64,000 nucleotides of DNA from contig DYFV01000024.1 in assembly GCA_020725025.1 (NCBI GenBank), forward strand, positions 1-64,000, given 5' to 3'. Both the position numbers and the translations under genes were made by a program. The DNA comes from Azoarcus sp. (lineage in GTDB: Bacteria; Pseudomonadota; Gammaproteobacteria; Burkholderiales; Rhodocyclaceae). The notes beneath the pieces were generated by a model. It did no database searches. It was not told the origin of the DNA and was given only the letters and a program-made list of their open reading frames with translations. This document shows positions 1-7,203 of this stretch, piece by piece. Numbering within the stretch: the stretch's first letter is position 1; each line of letters begins with the position of its first letter.

Positions 1-35
1 ACCTCTCGCGGCTGCTCGAGGAGCGGGTGTTCTGA
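1..35 (+). CDS. 3' end of a probable glucose-1-phosphate thymidylyltransferase gene (partial)
   Basis: Only the last ten codons are present, ending LLEERVF before TGA. That ending suits the tail of RmlA-type enzymes, which make dTDP-glucose for the dTDP-rhamnose pathway. The call leans mainly on context: the stop overlaps by one base the start of a sequence that clearly begins like RmlC, and rmlA-rmlC is a common order. Ten residues cannot prove the family. Confidence 0.35.
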   Translation, partial: LSRLLEERVF

Positions 36-142
36 TGCGCGTGATCCATACCGATGTTCCCGAGGTCGTCATCCTCGAGCCGAAGGTCTTCGGCTCTCGC
101 CCGAGGGCCGCACCGGCCTGCCGCGCTTCAAATGCGAGGTAG
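35..142 (+). pseudogene. rmlC: truncated dTDP-4-dehydrorhamnose 3,5-epimerase (RmlC) start
   Basis: The 35-codon frame opens with about 20 residues typical of the RmlC N-terminus (a DVPEVVILEPKVFG stretch; the family usually reads IPDVLIIEPKVFGD). It then runs into unrelated residues and stops at TAG. The cupin domain with its catalytic His and Tyr, which needs about 180 residues, is absent and does not resume in another frame that I can recognise before the VanZ gene. It is read as the 5' stub of a broken gene. The dTDP-rhamnose pathway would then need another rmlC copy outside the window. A sequencing deletion is the alternative. Confidence 0.6.
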
Positions 143-190
143 TCGATTGGCGCGACTGGCGAGTGGCGACGGGGTCGAGCGAGGGGCGTC

Positions 191-922
191 GTGATCTATC
201 CGATCGGAGGATCGCACGCGACGTGTTGGCGCATCGGGACGACGGCGCTCGTGGCCCTCAGCGTCATCGCCTCGGCAGTAGGGACGTTCGGCGAGCCGTC
301 ATACCGCGGGCTCGCTTCCGGGGAGTTCCAGGAATTCCCGTGGTTCGTGACGACCATGGCGATCGGGTGGGCCGGGGCGCTCGTTTGGGGAGTTCGCGCA
401 CTCGTGGGGTCGGCTGCTCGATGGTCGCGCGGCGTTTTCGTGGTCGCCTTCGTCGCTGTCTTGATTGGGGTATTGTTGCCCGGTGAAGCGAAGGTGTCGT
501 TGGAGGCTTGGGTGCTTGATCTGGTTGGCCCGAGGGATTACTTCGGCGGCTCGGTGTCGCCGAGTACGATCGCGCACGGACTGATGTTCGGGATATTGGC
601 GGCAGTGCTCGCCTTGGCGCGTATGGATCTTCGGGGCGGGGGGCTGGTGTTGGACCTCGCGCTGCTGGCGATCGCGACGGAGGTGCTGCAGCTCTTCGTG
701 GCAGGGCGCGAGGCGAGTCTGGTGGATGCCGGAGTGGATATGGTGGGGGTGGTCGTTGGTGTTGGTTTGGTGCGGGGGGCAGTGACGGTCGTTCGCATGG
801 CGACGAACCCGTCCCCCTCCTGTCCGGGAGTCTCCGCTTCGCTCCGCCGTTCGGCAGGCTGCGAGCAGGCTCGCCGAAACTCCTCCCTCACCCCCCTTGA
901 AGGGGGAGGGGCCTGCTCATGA
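191..922 (+). CDS. VanZ-family membrane protein
   Basis: The 243-residue protein starts at GTG after an AGGGG ribosome-binding sequence. Hydrophobic segments lie near residues 15-32, 50-72, 82-98, 125-145, 150-170 and 180-200. The VanZ signature is visible as AHGLMFGILA (about 128-137) and EVLQLFVAGREASLVD (164-179). VanZ-like proteins are inner-membrane proteins of mostly unknown role, and in Betaproteobacteria they often sit in exopolysaccharide loci, which fits the rml remnant before it and the Yjb/Wza locus nearby. The last 35 or so residues, after VVRMATNPSPS, are encoded by a dispersed intergenic repeat and are probably not part of the fold, so the original stop may have been lost. Function is inferred from the family only. 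Confidence 0.75.
   Translation: MIYPIGGSHATCWRIGTTALVALSVIASAVGTFGEPSYRGLASGEFQEFPWFVTTMAIGWAGALVWGVRALVGSAARWSRGVFVVAFVAVLIGVLLPGEAKVSLEAWVLDLVGPRDYFGGSVSPSTIAHGLMFGILAAVLALARMDLRGGGLVLDLALLAIATEVLQLFVAGREASLVDAGVDMVGVVVGVGLVRGAVTVVRMATNPSPSCPGVSASLRRSAGCEQARRNSSLTPLEGGGACS
825..866 (+). repeat. dispersed 42-bp repeat, copy 1
   Basis: This stretch matches 27616-27657 at 39 of 42 positions (core CTCCGCTTCGCTCCG). Here it lies inside the 3' end of the VanZ reading frame, and it is followed by a C-rich/G-rich inverted segment (CCCCTTGAAGGGG) at about 893-907. The other copy lies between tetR and glnD, outside any gene, so this is an intergenic element that the VanZ frame has run into. Confidence 0.7.
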
Positions 923-974
923 CGTCGCCGTTAATCTCCGGCGTCGTCGAAATGTCGATTGCAATGCTATCAGG

Positions 975-1529
975 ATGAATGACCAATTGGCTTCCACTAC
1001 CTTGCGCACCACCGCCGTGGCGTTCGTGCTTGCGTTGAGCTCGGCGACCGGCTTTGCTTCCGACGATCGCTTCGATACGGCAAGCGATGTGCTCGCAGCC
1101 GGACTGCCGCTGGTCGCGGCGGGGATTTCCTATGCCCAGGATGATCGCGCAGGTTTGTACCAGCTCGCCAAGTCCGAGGCGGCGACGGTGGCCTTTACCG
1201 AGCTGCTGAAGCATTCGACGCAGAAGACCCGCCCCAACGGGCGGGACGACAAGAGCTTCCCCTCCGGCCATACCGCGGTCGCGTTCGCTGCGGCTCAGTA
1301 CATGCAGACGAGAGTAGGTTGGGAGGCTGGCGTTCCGGCCTACGTGGCGGCGTCCCTCGTGGGCTACAGTCGCGTACGCGCCGATCAGCATTATTGGCGG
1401 GACGTGGTGGTCGGCGCTGCGCTCGGGATCGGATCTAGTATGTATTTCACCGAGCCGAGGGAAAAAAGCCGGTTCAGCGTCCTGGCTGCGCCTGGCGCGG
1501 CCTATGTGCACTACTTTGCGGCGTGGTGA
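975..1529 (+). CDS. PAP2-superfamily lipid phosphatase
   Basis: The 184-residue protein has all three motifs of the acid-phosphatase/PAP2 family: K79 with RP at 85-86, PSGH at 96-99, and SR at 132-133 followed by His139 and Asp143. ATG at 975 was chosen over the upstream GTG because it starts a clean signal sequence (hydrophobic core about residues 13-27), so the enzyme should act at the periplasmic face. Likely substrates are phosphatidic acid, undecaprenyl diphosphate or a lipid A phosphate; the sequence does not decide. The next gene is dgkA, 33 bp downstream, which makes the phosphorylated lipids that such an enzyme hydrolyses, so the two may form a lipid-recycling pair. Confidence 0.85.
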   Translation: MNDQLASTTLRTTAVAFVLALSSATGFASDDRFDTASDVLAAGLPLVAAGISYAQDDRAGLYQLAKSEAATVAFTELLKHSTQKTRPNGRDDKSFPSGHTAVAFAAAQYMQTRVGWEAGVPAYVAASLVGYSRVRADQHYWRDVVVGAALGIGSSMYFTEPREKSRFSVLAAPGAAYVHYFAAW

Positions 1530-1562
1530 AGGTTCGGAGCCGCTGCGCCTTGTCCGTTTGAA

Positions 1563-1934
1563 ATGTCCCTGTCCTCTTACCTGCGCGCTCGCAAGAACGG
1601 CTTCCGTTATGCCGCCAACGGCGTTCGTGTCGTGCTTGCGACCCAGGCCCATGCCCGGATTCATCTCCTCGCGGCGGTCGGCGTCGTGCTGCTCGCGTGG
1701 GGTCTGGACGTGTCGGCGGTGGAGTGGTGCATCCTGCTGCTGGCCATCGGCATGGTGTGGACCGGGGAGGCGGTCAACACCGCGATCGAGCTCACCATCG
1801 ATCTCGCGTCGCCCGACTACCATCCATTGGCGGGGAAGGCCAAGGATGTCGCGGCGGGGGCGGTGCTTCTGGCCTCGTGCCTCGCGGCGGTGATCGGGGC
1901 GATCGTGTTCGTTCCGAAGCTGGTCGCTTTGTAG
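1563..1934 (+). CDS. dgkA: diacylglycerol kinase
   Basis: The 123-residue protein has the length and three transmembrane helices of prokaryotic DgkA. The family block is intact: GEAVNTAIE at about 68-76, followed by the Asp, His and K-AKD residues (DLASPDYHPLAGKAKDVAAGA, residues 80-100) that form the active site. The enzyme phosphorylates diacylglycerol in the inner membrane to return it to phosphatidic acid, mainly after headgroup transfer to periplasmic glucans or lipopolysaccharide. It follows the PAP2 gene on the same strand and is probably cotranscribed with it. A REP-like repeat lies directly downstream. Confidence 0.93.
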   Translation: MSLSSYLRARKNGFRYAANGVRVVLATQAHARIHLLAAVGVVLLAWGLDVSAVEWCILLLAIGMVWTGEAVNTAIELTIDLASPDYHPLAGKAKDVAAGAVLLASCLAAVIGAIVFVPKLVAL

Positions 1935-1948
1935 CGCGGTCGCAGCCG

Positions 1949-1982
1949 CGTAGCCAGGATGGCGCCGAAGGCGGAATCCGGG
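1949..1982 (+). repeat. REP-like repeat, degenerate copy A
   Basis: CGTAGCCAGGATGG followed by GGCGGAATCCGGG, a diverged copy of the imperfect palindrome found at six other places in the window. It lies between the convergent dgkA and yjbH-like genes. Confidence 0.6.
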
Positions 1983-2000
1983 TTATGGGGGCTGGGGTGG

Positions 2001-4097
2001 TCAGTCCTTGATTCGGCCGAAGTTCTGGTGGAAGAAGTCGACGTTGCGGCCTTCGGTCAGGTCGAAGAGGCGCCAGTCGCGGGCCAGGCGGGCGCCGCCG
2101 TCGCGGGTGAGGGGGGCGATGGCGATGTTCGCGCGGCGCAGCGTGGAGCGGGTGGCCATCTCGTCGAAGGGGATGGAGATGTAGAAGCCCTTGTCGAAGC
2201 TGCCTTCGCCGTACTCTTCCTTCGAGACGTTCGTCAGGGTGGCCCAGGCGCCGAAGCGCACGCCGTTGGTGAACTCCCGGGCGAGGTCCAGTGTTACGCC
2301 GTAGTCGCCGGCGAGGTAGCGGCCGGCGCTGGCGGTGACGAGCACGTTCGGGATGCCGCGGTAGTAGCCGCTGACGTGGCCGGTGAGCACGTCGTAGTCC
2401 CGTAGCCCGAAGCCGACGTCGAAGTCGCGTTGCTTGACCCAGTTGAGGTCCAGGCCGATCGCCCATGGCTCGTTGAGCGGGCGGTAGAGCAGCTCGCCGC
2501 CCACGCCGGCGAACATGACCTCCATGTAGCCGCCATAGACGATTCCGTAGAGACCTTCCCCGAGCCGGCGAGCGTGGTTCAGCTGCAGCAGCGGCAGGGT
2601 GACGTCCGAGGAGGTCCAGTACTCGCGCAGGAAGGTGCGCACGCGCGGGAGGCGGCTCGGCGCGGTGTAGCGGAACTTGTCGAAGTTGTTGTGGAGGTTG
2701 CCGCTGATGGTGCCGGCGAGCCAGGTGCCGGGCTCGAATTGGTACTCGGCGTTCAGGTTGGCGCTGAACTGGTAGAGGATGAAGCTGTCCGGGCCGCCGA
2801 GGTTCTGACGGTAGCCGACGCTGGCGCCGTAGGTGAGCCGGTCCTGGTCTTCGGGTTCGTAAAGCGTGGTCTCCTGGCGGGGGCGCGGCTCGACCTGCTC
2901 GGTGCTCCGCCGCAGCGTGTCGAGCGGGACGTCGTCCTGGAGCGCCTTGCGGAAGGTGTCGCGCTTCACGCTGGTTTCGGTAAGCGGCAAGCCGTCGCGC
3001 GACTCCGAAACGGTGAGCCAGTCGACCTCGGGGCCGGCGGCGTTGTCCAGCACGCGGGCACCGCGGCCGACGCCTACGGGGGCGTGGAAGAAGCGGGTCT
3101 GTTCGCCGTAGACGACCACCTCCCGCTCGCGCTGGGCGATACGCTGCACGCGGTAGCCGGCGCTGTCCTCGATCCGTTTCGCCACGTCGGCCCAATCGGG
3201 CGAGCCGGCCGGGCGTGCGGCGTCCGGACGGACCGCTTCGGGCGCCGGATCGGAGACCTTCGGGGGCGAGGGCGTGCGGCCGCCGACGTCGGTTTGCATC
3301 GTCAGCGCCAGCATCGCGGTGTTGCCGCGCTCCCAGCCCGCGTGGAGCGTCAGCCAGCTGTTGAGACGATAGGTCGCGCCGAGATTGAGGGGAGAGTCCT
3401 GCTTGACGCCCGGGCCACCGAACTCGTTGCGGTAATCGTTGCCGTCGTACTCGAGCTTCAGCTGCAGCGGCGCCCAGGGCGTCTGCCACTGTACGCCGCC
3501 GAAGAGGGCCACCGGGCCCCGAAAATAACTGTCTAGGTCGATATCGCCGACGGCAGCGTTGTCGACGGCGGGGCGCCTTCTGAACCTGTCGTCTAGCCAG
3601 CCCAGCGGGTTGTCGAAATGCGCCTGTTTGCCGAGATACCCCCAGCCGAGGCCGAGACTGAAATCGAAGTCTTCCCAGCGCTTGTTCGCGACGATGTACT
3701 CGCTGGCGAAGAGGCCGGTGCCGCCGATGTCGCGCGCGCCGACCGCGATCTCGGGCAGCCAGCGGCTTTCCTCCCAGAGACGCAGCTTGAGGTCGAAGGA
3801 CTTGTCCTTGTAGCTCTGGTCACCGCTGAGCGCCTCGGCTCCGTATAGCCGGCTGCTGACGGAGGTGTAGCGGTAGATGGCCTCGAGCCAGTCGAAGGGC
3901 TGGACGATGACGGCATAGCGCCCGTACGGCGCGACGCGGCTCAGGTTGAGGCCGAAGCTGCCCGCCGGCGCCATGCGCGCGGTCGGGGTCTGCAGGAGAC
4001 CGATTCCGCCGAAGTCGCCCTGGGTGGGCTCGGTCGCCGCCAGGCTCAGCTCGGCGCACGCGGCGCAGACCGCGAGTACGATCACGCGACGCTTCAT
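2001..4097 (-). CDS. yjbH: YjbH-family exopolysaccharide outer-membrane protein
   Basis: The 698-residue protein begins with a signal peptide (MKRRVIVLAVCAACAELSLAA). Right after it comes the YjbH/DUF940 opening GGIGLLQTPTARMAPAG, then long alternating segments rich in aromatic residues and glycine that suggest an outer-membrane beta-barrel. In E. coli, YjbH is the last protein of the yjbEFGH exopolysaccharide operon and is thought to act at the outer membrane. The start ATG at 4097 overlaps the 3' end of the yjbG-like gene by 4 bp, so the genes are translationally coupled. A proline-rich linker near residues 260-290 separates two barrel-like halves. The polysaccharide it handles is unknown. 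Confidence 0.85.
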   Translation of the reverse strand: MKRRVIVLAVCAACAELSLAATEPTQGDFGGIGLLQTPTARMAPAGSFGLNLSRVAPYGRYAVIVQPFDWLEAIYRYTSVSSRLYGAEALSGDQSYKDKSFDLKLRLWEESRWLPEIAVGARDIGGTGLFASEYIVANKRWEDFDFSLGLGWGYLGKQAHFDNPLGWLDDRFRRRPAVDNAAVGDIDLDSYFRGPVALFGGVQWQTPWAPLQLKLEYDGNDYRNEFGGPGVKQDSPLNLGATYRLNSWLTLHAGWERGNTAMLALTMQTDVGGRTPSPPKVSDPAPEAVRPDAARPAGSPDWADVAKRIEDSAGYRVQRIAQREREVVVYGEQTRFFHAPVGVGRGARVLDNAAGPEVDWLTVSESRDGLPLTETSVKRDTFRKALQDDVPLDTLRRSTEQVEPRPRQETTLYEPEDQDRLTYGASVGYRQNLGGPDSFILYQFSANLNAEYQFEPGTWLAGTISGNLHNNFDKFRYTAPSRLPRVRTFLREYWTSSDVTLPLLQLNHARRLGEGLYGIVYGGYMEVMFAGVGGELLYRPLNEPWAIGLDLNWVKQRDFDVGFGLRDYDVLTGHVSGYYRGIPNVLVTASAGRYLAGDYGVTLDLAREFTNGVRFGAWATLTNVSKEEYGEGSFDKGFYISIPFDEMATRSTLRRANIAIAPLTRDGGARLARDWRLFDLTEGRNVDFFHQNFGRIKD

Positions 4098-4945
4098 CGC
4101 GTGCTGCCCTCCGCCGGTAGCGGCTGCGTCGCGATGAAGGCCGCCAGATCGGCGTTGAGCGCCTCGGTCGCGTTTCCGGGGACGTCCCGGAGCGGGACAA
4201 GGATCCGCGCGCCGGGAGCCAGCGGCTGCGGCGCGGTTCGGTTCCATGCCGCATTGCCATGCCGGGAGACGGCGCCGTCCGGCTGGATGACGTAGATCCA
4301 GTCGGGATCCGCGTCGCCGTGCGGCGCGCATTCCTGCGCATAGTCGGCGGCCGGCTTGAGGCCCACGAAGGGCAGGGTGCAGTCTTCGGCGACCGCGCCC
4401 AGCACCGCGATGGTGTCGGGGCGGGAGGGGTAATACAGCTGATCGCCGGCGTGGATCGGGCGATTGTGCTTCAGCTCGAGCTCCAGGCGCACCGGATCGA
4501 GGTTGCCGGTCAGGCGGCCGGTCACCGGCAGGGCCTCGACCCGCTGTCGCAGTCGGTCACCGAGCGCCGCGCGGTCCCGGTGACCGACGAGGTGGGCGTG
4601 CCGGACCAGTACGGTGAGCTCGTGGATGAGCCCGACCTTCAGGCCGCGCTGGGTCGCCTCGGCCGGACGGTGAAACCAGGCGGCGCCGGTGAGGAAGGCG
4701 TCCGGGCGCACGCCTGCGGCCTGCGCCGCATCGAAGAGGCGCGAGCCGGGGGCGAGCTCGTGACGGCCGGGGTTGTGCACCATCCCGGTGACCCGAACCG
4801 GTATGGCGGCGGTCGGCGTGGCGACGGCTTCGGCGGCGAGCGCGGAGCCGTCGAGCATCAGCATGACGGTGATCGCAAGGGCAAGGTCGCCAATGCGCGG
4901 CCCGAATCGGAGGGCGAGTCTCAACGCTGCCCCTCCGGCCGCCAT
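4094..4945 (-). CDS. yjbG: YjbG/GfcC-like capsule biosynthesis protein
   Basis: The 283-residue exported protein has a hydrophobic N-terminal segment ending around SALAAEA. It then has two SLBB-like stretches: VRVTGMVHNPGRHELAPGSR near residues 50-69, and PVTGRLTGNLDPVRLELELK in the middle. This matches the GfcC/YjbG family, periplasmic partners in group 4 capsule and Yjb polysaccharide secretion. ATG at 4945 overlaps the yjbF-like gene by 25 bp. A shorter start cannot be excluded, but it would lose part of the signal peptide. It belongs to the minus-strand operon wza-yjbF-yjbG-yjbH. Confidence 0.8.
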   Translation of the reverse strand: MAAGGAALRLALRFGPRIGDLALAITVMLMLDGSALAAEAVATPTAAIPVRVTGMVHNPGRHELAPGSRLFDAAQAAGVRPDAFLTGAAWFHRPAEATQRGLKVGLIHELTVLVRHAHLVGHRDRAALGDRLRQRVEALPVTGRLTGNLDPVRLELELKHNRPIHAGDQLYYPSRPDTIAVLGAVAEDCTLPFVGLKPAADYAQECAPHGDADPDWIYVIQPDGAVSRHGNAAWNRTAPQPLAPGARILVPLRDVPGNATEALNADLAAFIATQPLPAEGSTR

Positions 4946-5598
4946 GGGCGAAGGGCCGTGAGCACGAGGCGCAAGCTCGGGGTGACCTGCTGCTCGCTCT
5001 TGAGCACGGTGCCGTCCGACGGGTCGACCCAATAGTGATTGAGCGCCTCGAAGTCGGCGGAGGGCGAGGCGAGATGCTCGTCTACGCGCAGGAGATCGAA
5101 GCCTTCGCCCAGGATCTCGACCCGTTCCCGCCCCTTCGGTTCGAAACGGCCGTGGAGGGGGGCGCCGAACCGGTATCCGGGCATCCAGTCGGCCGTCCGC
5201 TCGACGGGCGTACCTGTCGCGACACGATGCAGGCCGGCCGCGAACGGGTCCGCACCCTCCACGCGCGTGCCCTCCAGCGTTTCGGGGAAGCCGATGATCC
5301 GGCGTACGAGTCCATTCTCGATCACCACCACGTGGCCGGTGGAGGCGACCCAGAACTGCTGCCCGTCGGTGACCCGTGCGAGCACGAGCACGGCCGAGCC
5401 GAGGGCGCTGTCGAGCCGAAGCTGATAGTACGGGCGCGAGAACACGGCCTCGCGGGTCACTTCGATCGGCGGTGGGCCGCGGAAGGCGACGATCGCGGTG
5501 TCGCGCGCCGCCTGCATGGCGGGCGTGCACCCCGCCGAGCCGAGCGCTGCCGCGAGAAGCACGATTGCCGTGACGATGCCGGACGGCATGAGGCGCAT
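4921..5598 (-). CDS. yjbF: YjbF-family lipoprotein
   Basis: The 225-residue protein starts with a short hydrophobic signal and a lipobox (LGSAGC, Cys at residue 24), so it should be an acylated outer-membrane lipoprotein. The body matches the YjbF/GfcB family: an early AIVAFRGPPPIEVTRE segment, a YQLRLDSALGSAVLVLAR strand, and the C-terminal HYWVDPSDGTVLKSEQQVTP motif. In the related gfc and yjb operons this lipoprotein takes part in polysaccharide export, with no known enzymatic activity. The start is 5 bp after the stop of the wza-like gene. Confidence 0.82.
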   Translation of the reverse strand: MRLMPSGIVTAIVLLAAALGSAGCTPAMQAARDTAIVAFRGPPPIEVTREAVFSRPYYQLRLDSALGSAVLVLARVTDGQQFWVASTGHVVVIENGLVRRIIGFPETLEGTRVEGADPFAAGLHRVATGTPVERTADWMPGYRFGAPLHGRFEPKGRERVEILGEGFDLLRVDEHLASPSADFEALNHYWVDPSDGTVLKSEQQVTPSLRLVLTALRPWRPEGQR

Positions 5599-5603
5599 CC
5601 CGG

Positions 5604-6707
5604 TCAGCGGGTACGAAGATCGGCTTCGAGGTCGGTGCCGGTCCGCAGCAGAGAACCCGTCGGGATCAGCTGGGTGATGACGCGGTTCCAGCGGGTGATG
5701 TCGGCCGGGCCGACGAACACCACGTCGCGCGGCATCACTTCGAACTGGGAGGCGAGGGCGAAGGCGACCGGCGACTTCGCTTCGAGCTGGAACACCCGCA
5801 CCGGGCGCTGCTCGACATCGTCGATGCCGCGGATCACATAGACCGCGTTGCCGTCCGACGTTTCCTGGCGCATGCCGCCGGCGTTGCCGAGCGCTTCGGT
5901 AAGGCTGATGCTGCGCGCCTTGAAGGTGATCGTGGTCGGGCGCAGGACTTCGCCCATCACGTAGGCCTTCCTGCGGTCGTTGTAGGGCAGGTGGATGTGG
6001 TCGCCGTGCTTCAGGTAGACCGCGTCGAGATTCGACCTGCCACGGTTGAGGGCGTCGAGATCGAGCCGGAACTCGCGTCCGTCGCGCTTCAGCGTCAGGC
6101 CGGTGAGATCGGCCTCGGCGGTCTTGATGCCGGCGGCGCCGAGGGCGGCGAGCAGGGTCAGGGGTGTCTGCGTGATCGGCTGTTCCGCCGCCTTCTCGAA
6201 GGCGCCCGAGAACTGCACCTTGGCGCTGTTGTAGCGGATGACGGCGACGTCTACCTGCGGCTGCTCGAGCCACTTGGTGAGACGGCTGGTGAGCGTCGCG
6301 CGGAGTTCGGCGAGGGTGGCGCCGCCGGCTTTCACGGAGCCTGCGTAGGGGAAGAACAGCGTTCCGTCCGCGTGCACGATGCGTCCGTTTGCCTCGGGCT
6401 GCTGCTGCTGGCCGGAGGGAACCGTCAGTTCGGGGTGCTCCCACACGGTGACGTGAAGGATGTCGCCGGCGCCGATGCGATATGGGCCGGGCTGGAATGC
6501 GAGCAATTCGTCGGGGATCTGTTCGGCGCTGCGTTCGGCCGACTGGACCGCGAGAAGCTTGGGCGTGATGGAGACGAGCTCGACCATGCTGCTTTCGGCG
6601 TCGTTCTTGTCAAGCAGGGCGCTGCGGTCGAGGTGCTGTCCCGGGGCGAGCATGCAGCCCGAAACGGTGGTGAGAAGTGCGAGCGCGACGGGAACGAGGG
6701 TTTTCAT
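5604..6707 (-). CDS. wza: Wza-type polysaccharide export lipoprotein
   Basis: The 367-residue protein has a lipoprotein signal (TTVSGC, Cys at 18), then the Poly_export domain starting at PYRIGAGDILHVTVWEHPEL near residue 75. Two SLBB repeats follow (VQFSGAFEKAAEQPI and AYVMGEVLRPTTI). The family forms octameric outer-membrane channels for capsule or exopolysaccharide. The C-terminal part resembles the amphipathic helix region of Wza, though I cannot prove a pore from sequence. It is the first gene of the wza-yjbF-yjbG-yjbH run and lies downstream of a terminator-like hairpin, so its expression may differ from that of the YjbE-like peptide. Confidence 0.88.
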   Translation of the reverse strand: MKTLVPVALALLTTVSGCMLAPGQHLDRSALLDKNDAESSMVELVSITPKLLAVQSAERSAEQIPDELLAFQPGPYRIGAGDILHVTVWEHPELTVPSGQQQQPEANGRIVHADGTLFFPYAGSVKAGGATLAELRATLTSRLTKWLEQPQVDVAVIRYNSAKVQFSGAFEKAAEQPITQTPLTLLAALGAAGIKTAEADLTGLTLKRDGREFRLDLDALNRGRSNLDAVYLKHGDHIHLPYNDRRKAYVMGEVLRPTTITFKARSISLTEALGNAGGMRQETSDGNAVYVIRGIDDVEQRPVRVFQLEAKSPVAFALASQFEVMPRDVVFVGPADITRWNRVITQLIPTGSLLRTGTDLEADLRTR

Positions 6708-6742
6708 GCAGCGATGACGATCGAGTTGGCGACGAAGGCGCG

Positions 6743-6776
6743 AAAAAATACCCGCAGCCGGTGGCCGCGGGTATTT
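6743..6776 (-). terminator. intrinsic terminator or attenuator between the YjbE-like gene and wza
   Basis: Read on the minus strand, an AAATACCCGC arm, a short GC-rich loop region and a GCGGGTATTT arm are followed directly by a run of Ts. The stem is about 13 bp and the T-run lies only on the minus-strand side. It sits 18 bp after the YjbE-like stop and 36 bp before the wza start, so it would end or thin out transcription entering wza. Confidence 0.8.
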
Positions 6777-6793
6777 CCGGGAAACGACAGAAA

Positions 6794-7093
6794 TCAGGGC
6801 GTCGTGCCGGTGGTCCCGGTCGTTCCGGTGGTGCCGGTGGAGCCGCTGCCGCTGCCGCCGCCGTCCGAGGTCGCGGCCGCGATGCCGCCGACCACGGCCA
6901 CGCCGAGGGCAACGGTGCCGCCGACGCCGAGGGTGGAGACGATCCCGCCCGTCTTGGCGGCGGTTACGCTACCGGTGGTGGCGGCGGTGGTTCCGCCGCC
7001 GTTCGCCGGGGGCGGGGTGTTGGTGCCGCTCTGGGCCAGCACCGGGGATGAAGCGAACAGCGCGGCGAGCGCAAGGCTGACGACTGCTTTCAT
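6794..7093 (-). CDS. yjbE: YjbE-like small exported Gly/Thr-rich protein
   Basis: The 99-residue protein has a signal peptide (MKAVVSLALAALFASSPVLA). The rest is low-complexity Thr/Gly/Ala sequence with a hydrophobic glycine-rich segment (STLGVGGTVALGVAVVGGIA) and a C-terminal run of GTT repeats. E. coli YjbE has the same plan, and its gene is also first in the yjbEFGH operon, which supports the name despite little residue identity. ATG at 7093 was preferred because it begins the signal peptide and has AGGAG upstream. A strong hairpin terminator follows it. It may be an abundant structural component of the extracellular matrix; this is inference. Confidence 0.65.
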   Translation of the reverse strand: MKAVVSLALAALFASSPVLAQSGTNTPPPANGGGTTAATTGSVTAAKTGGIVSTLGVGGTVALGVAVVGGIAAATSDGGGSGSGSTGTTGTTGTTGTTP

Positions 7094-7140
7094 GGATCGA
7101 GGGCTCCTGTATGTACGTTGTCGCACGGATGATTGTAAAG

Positions 7141-7178
7141 GAATACGGTAGGCGTGTTGTTGACAGATTTCCGTATTC
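7141..7178. repeat. inverted repeat in the yjbE-like upstream region
   Basis: GAATACGG and CCGTATTC form 8-bp perfect arms separated by 22 bp, between the BY-kinase stop and the yjbE-like start. A minus-strand TACAAT that could serve as a -10 element lies just downstream of it. An operator for a dimeric regulator of the exopolysaccharide genes is possible. Confidence 0.4.
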
Positions 7179-7203
7179 GATAAGCAGATGTGTATAAGTA
7201 CCG

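Noticed and set aside
163-486. 107-residue plus-strand frame overlapping VanZ
   Set aside because: Arg-rich, no family match, and it overlaps a VanZ frame with clear motifs. A short CEVVDWRDW stretch upstream in this frame was considered as a gene remnant but cannot be assigned.
1792-3489. 565-residue minus-strand frame over dgkA and yjbH
   Set aside because: Composition is Arg/Pro/Ala-rich, typical of shadow frames in high-GC DNA. The yjbH frame in the same place has a signal peptide and family motifs.
7160-7165. Plus-strand TTGACA inside the inverted repeat
   Set aside because: No -10 element at a fitting distance, and no plus-strand gene follows.
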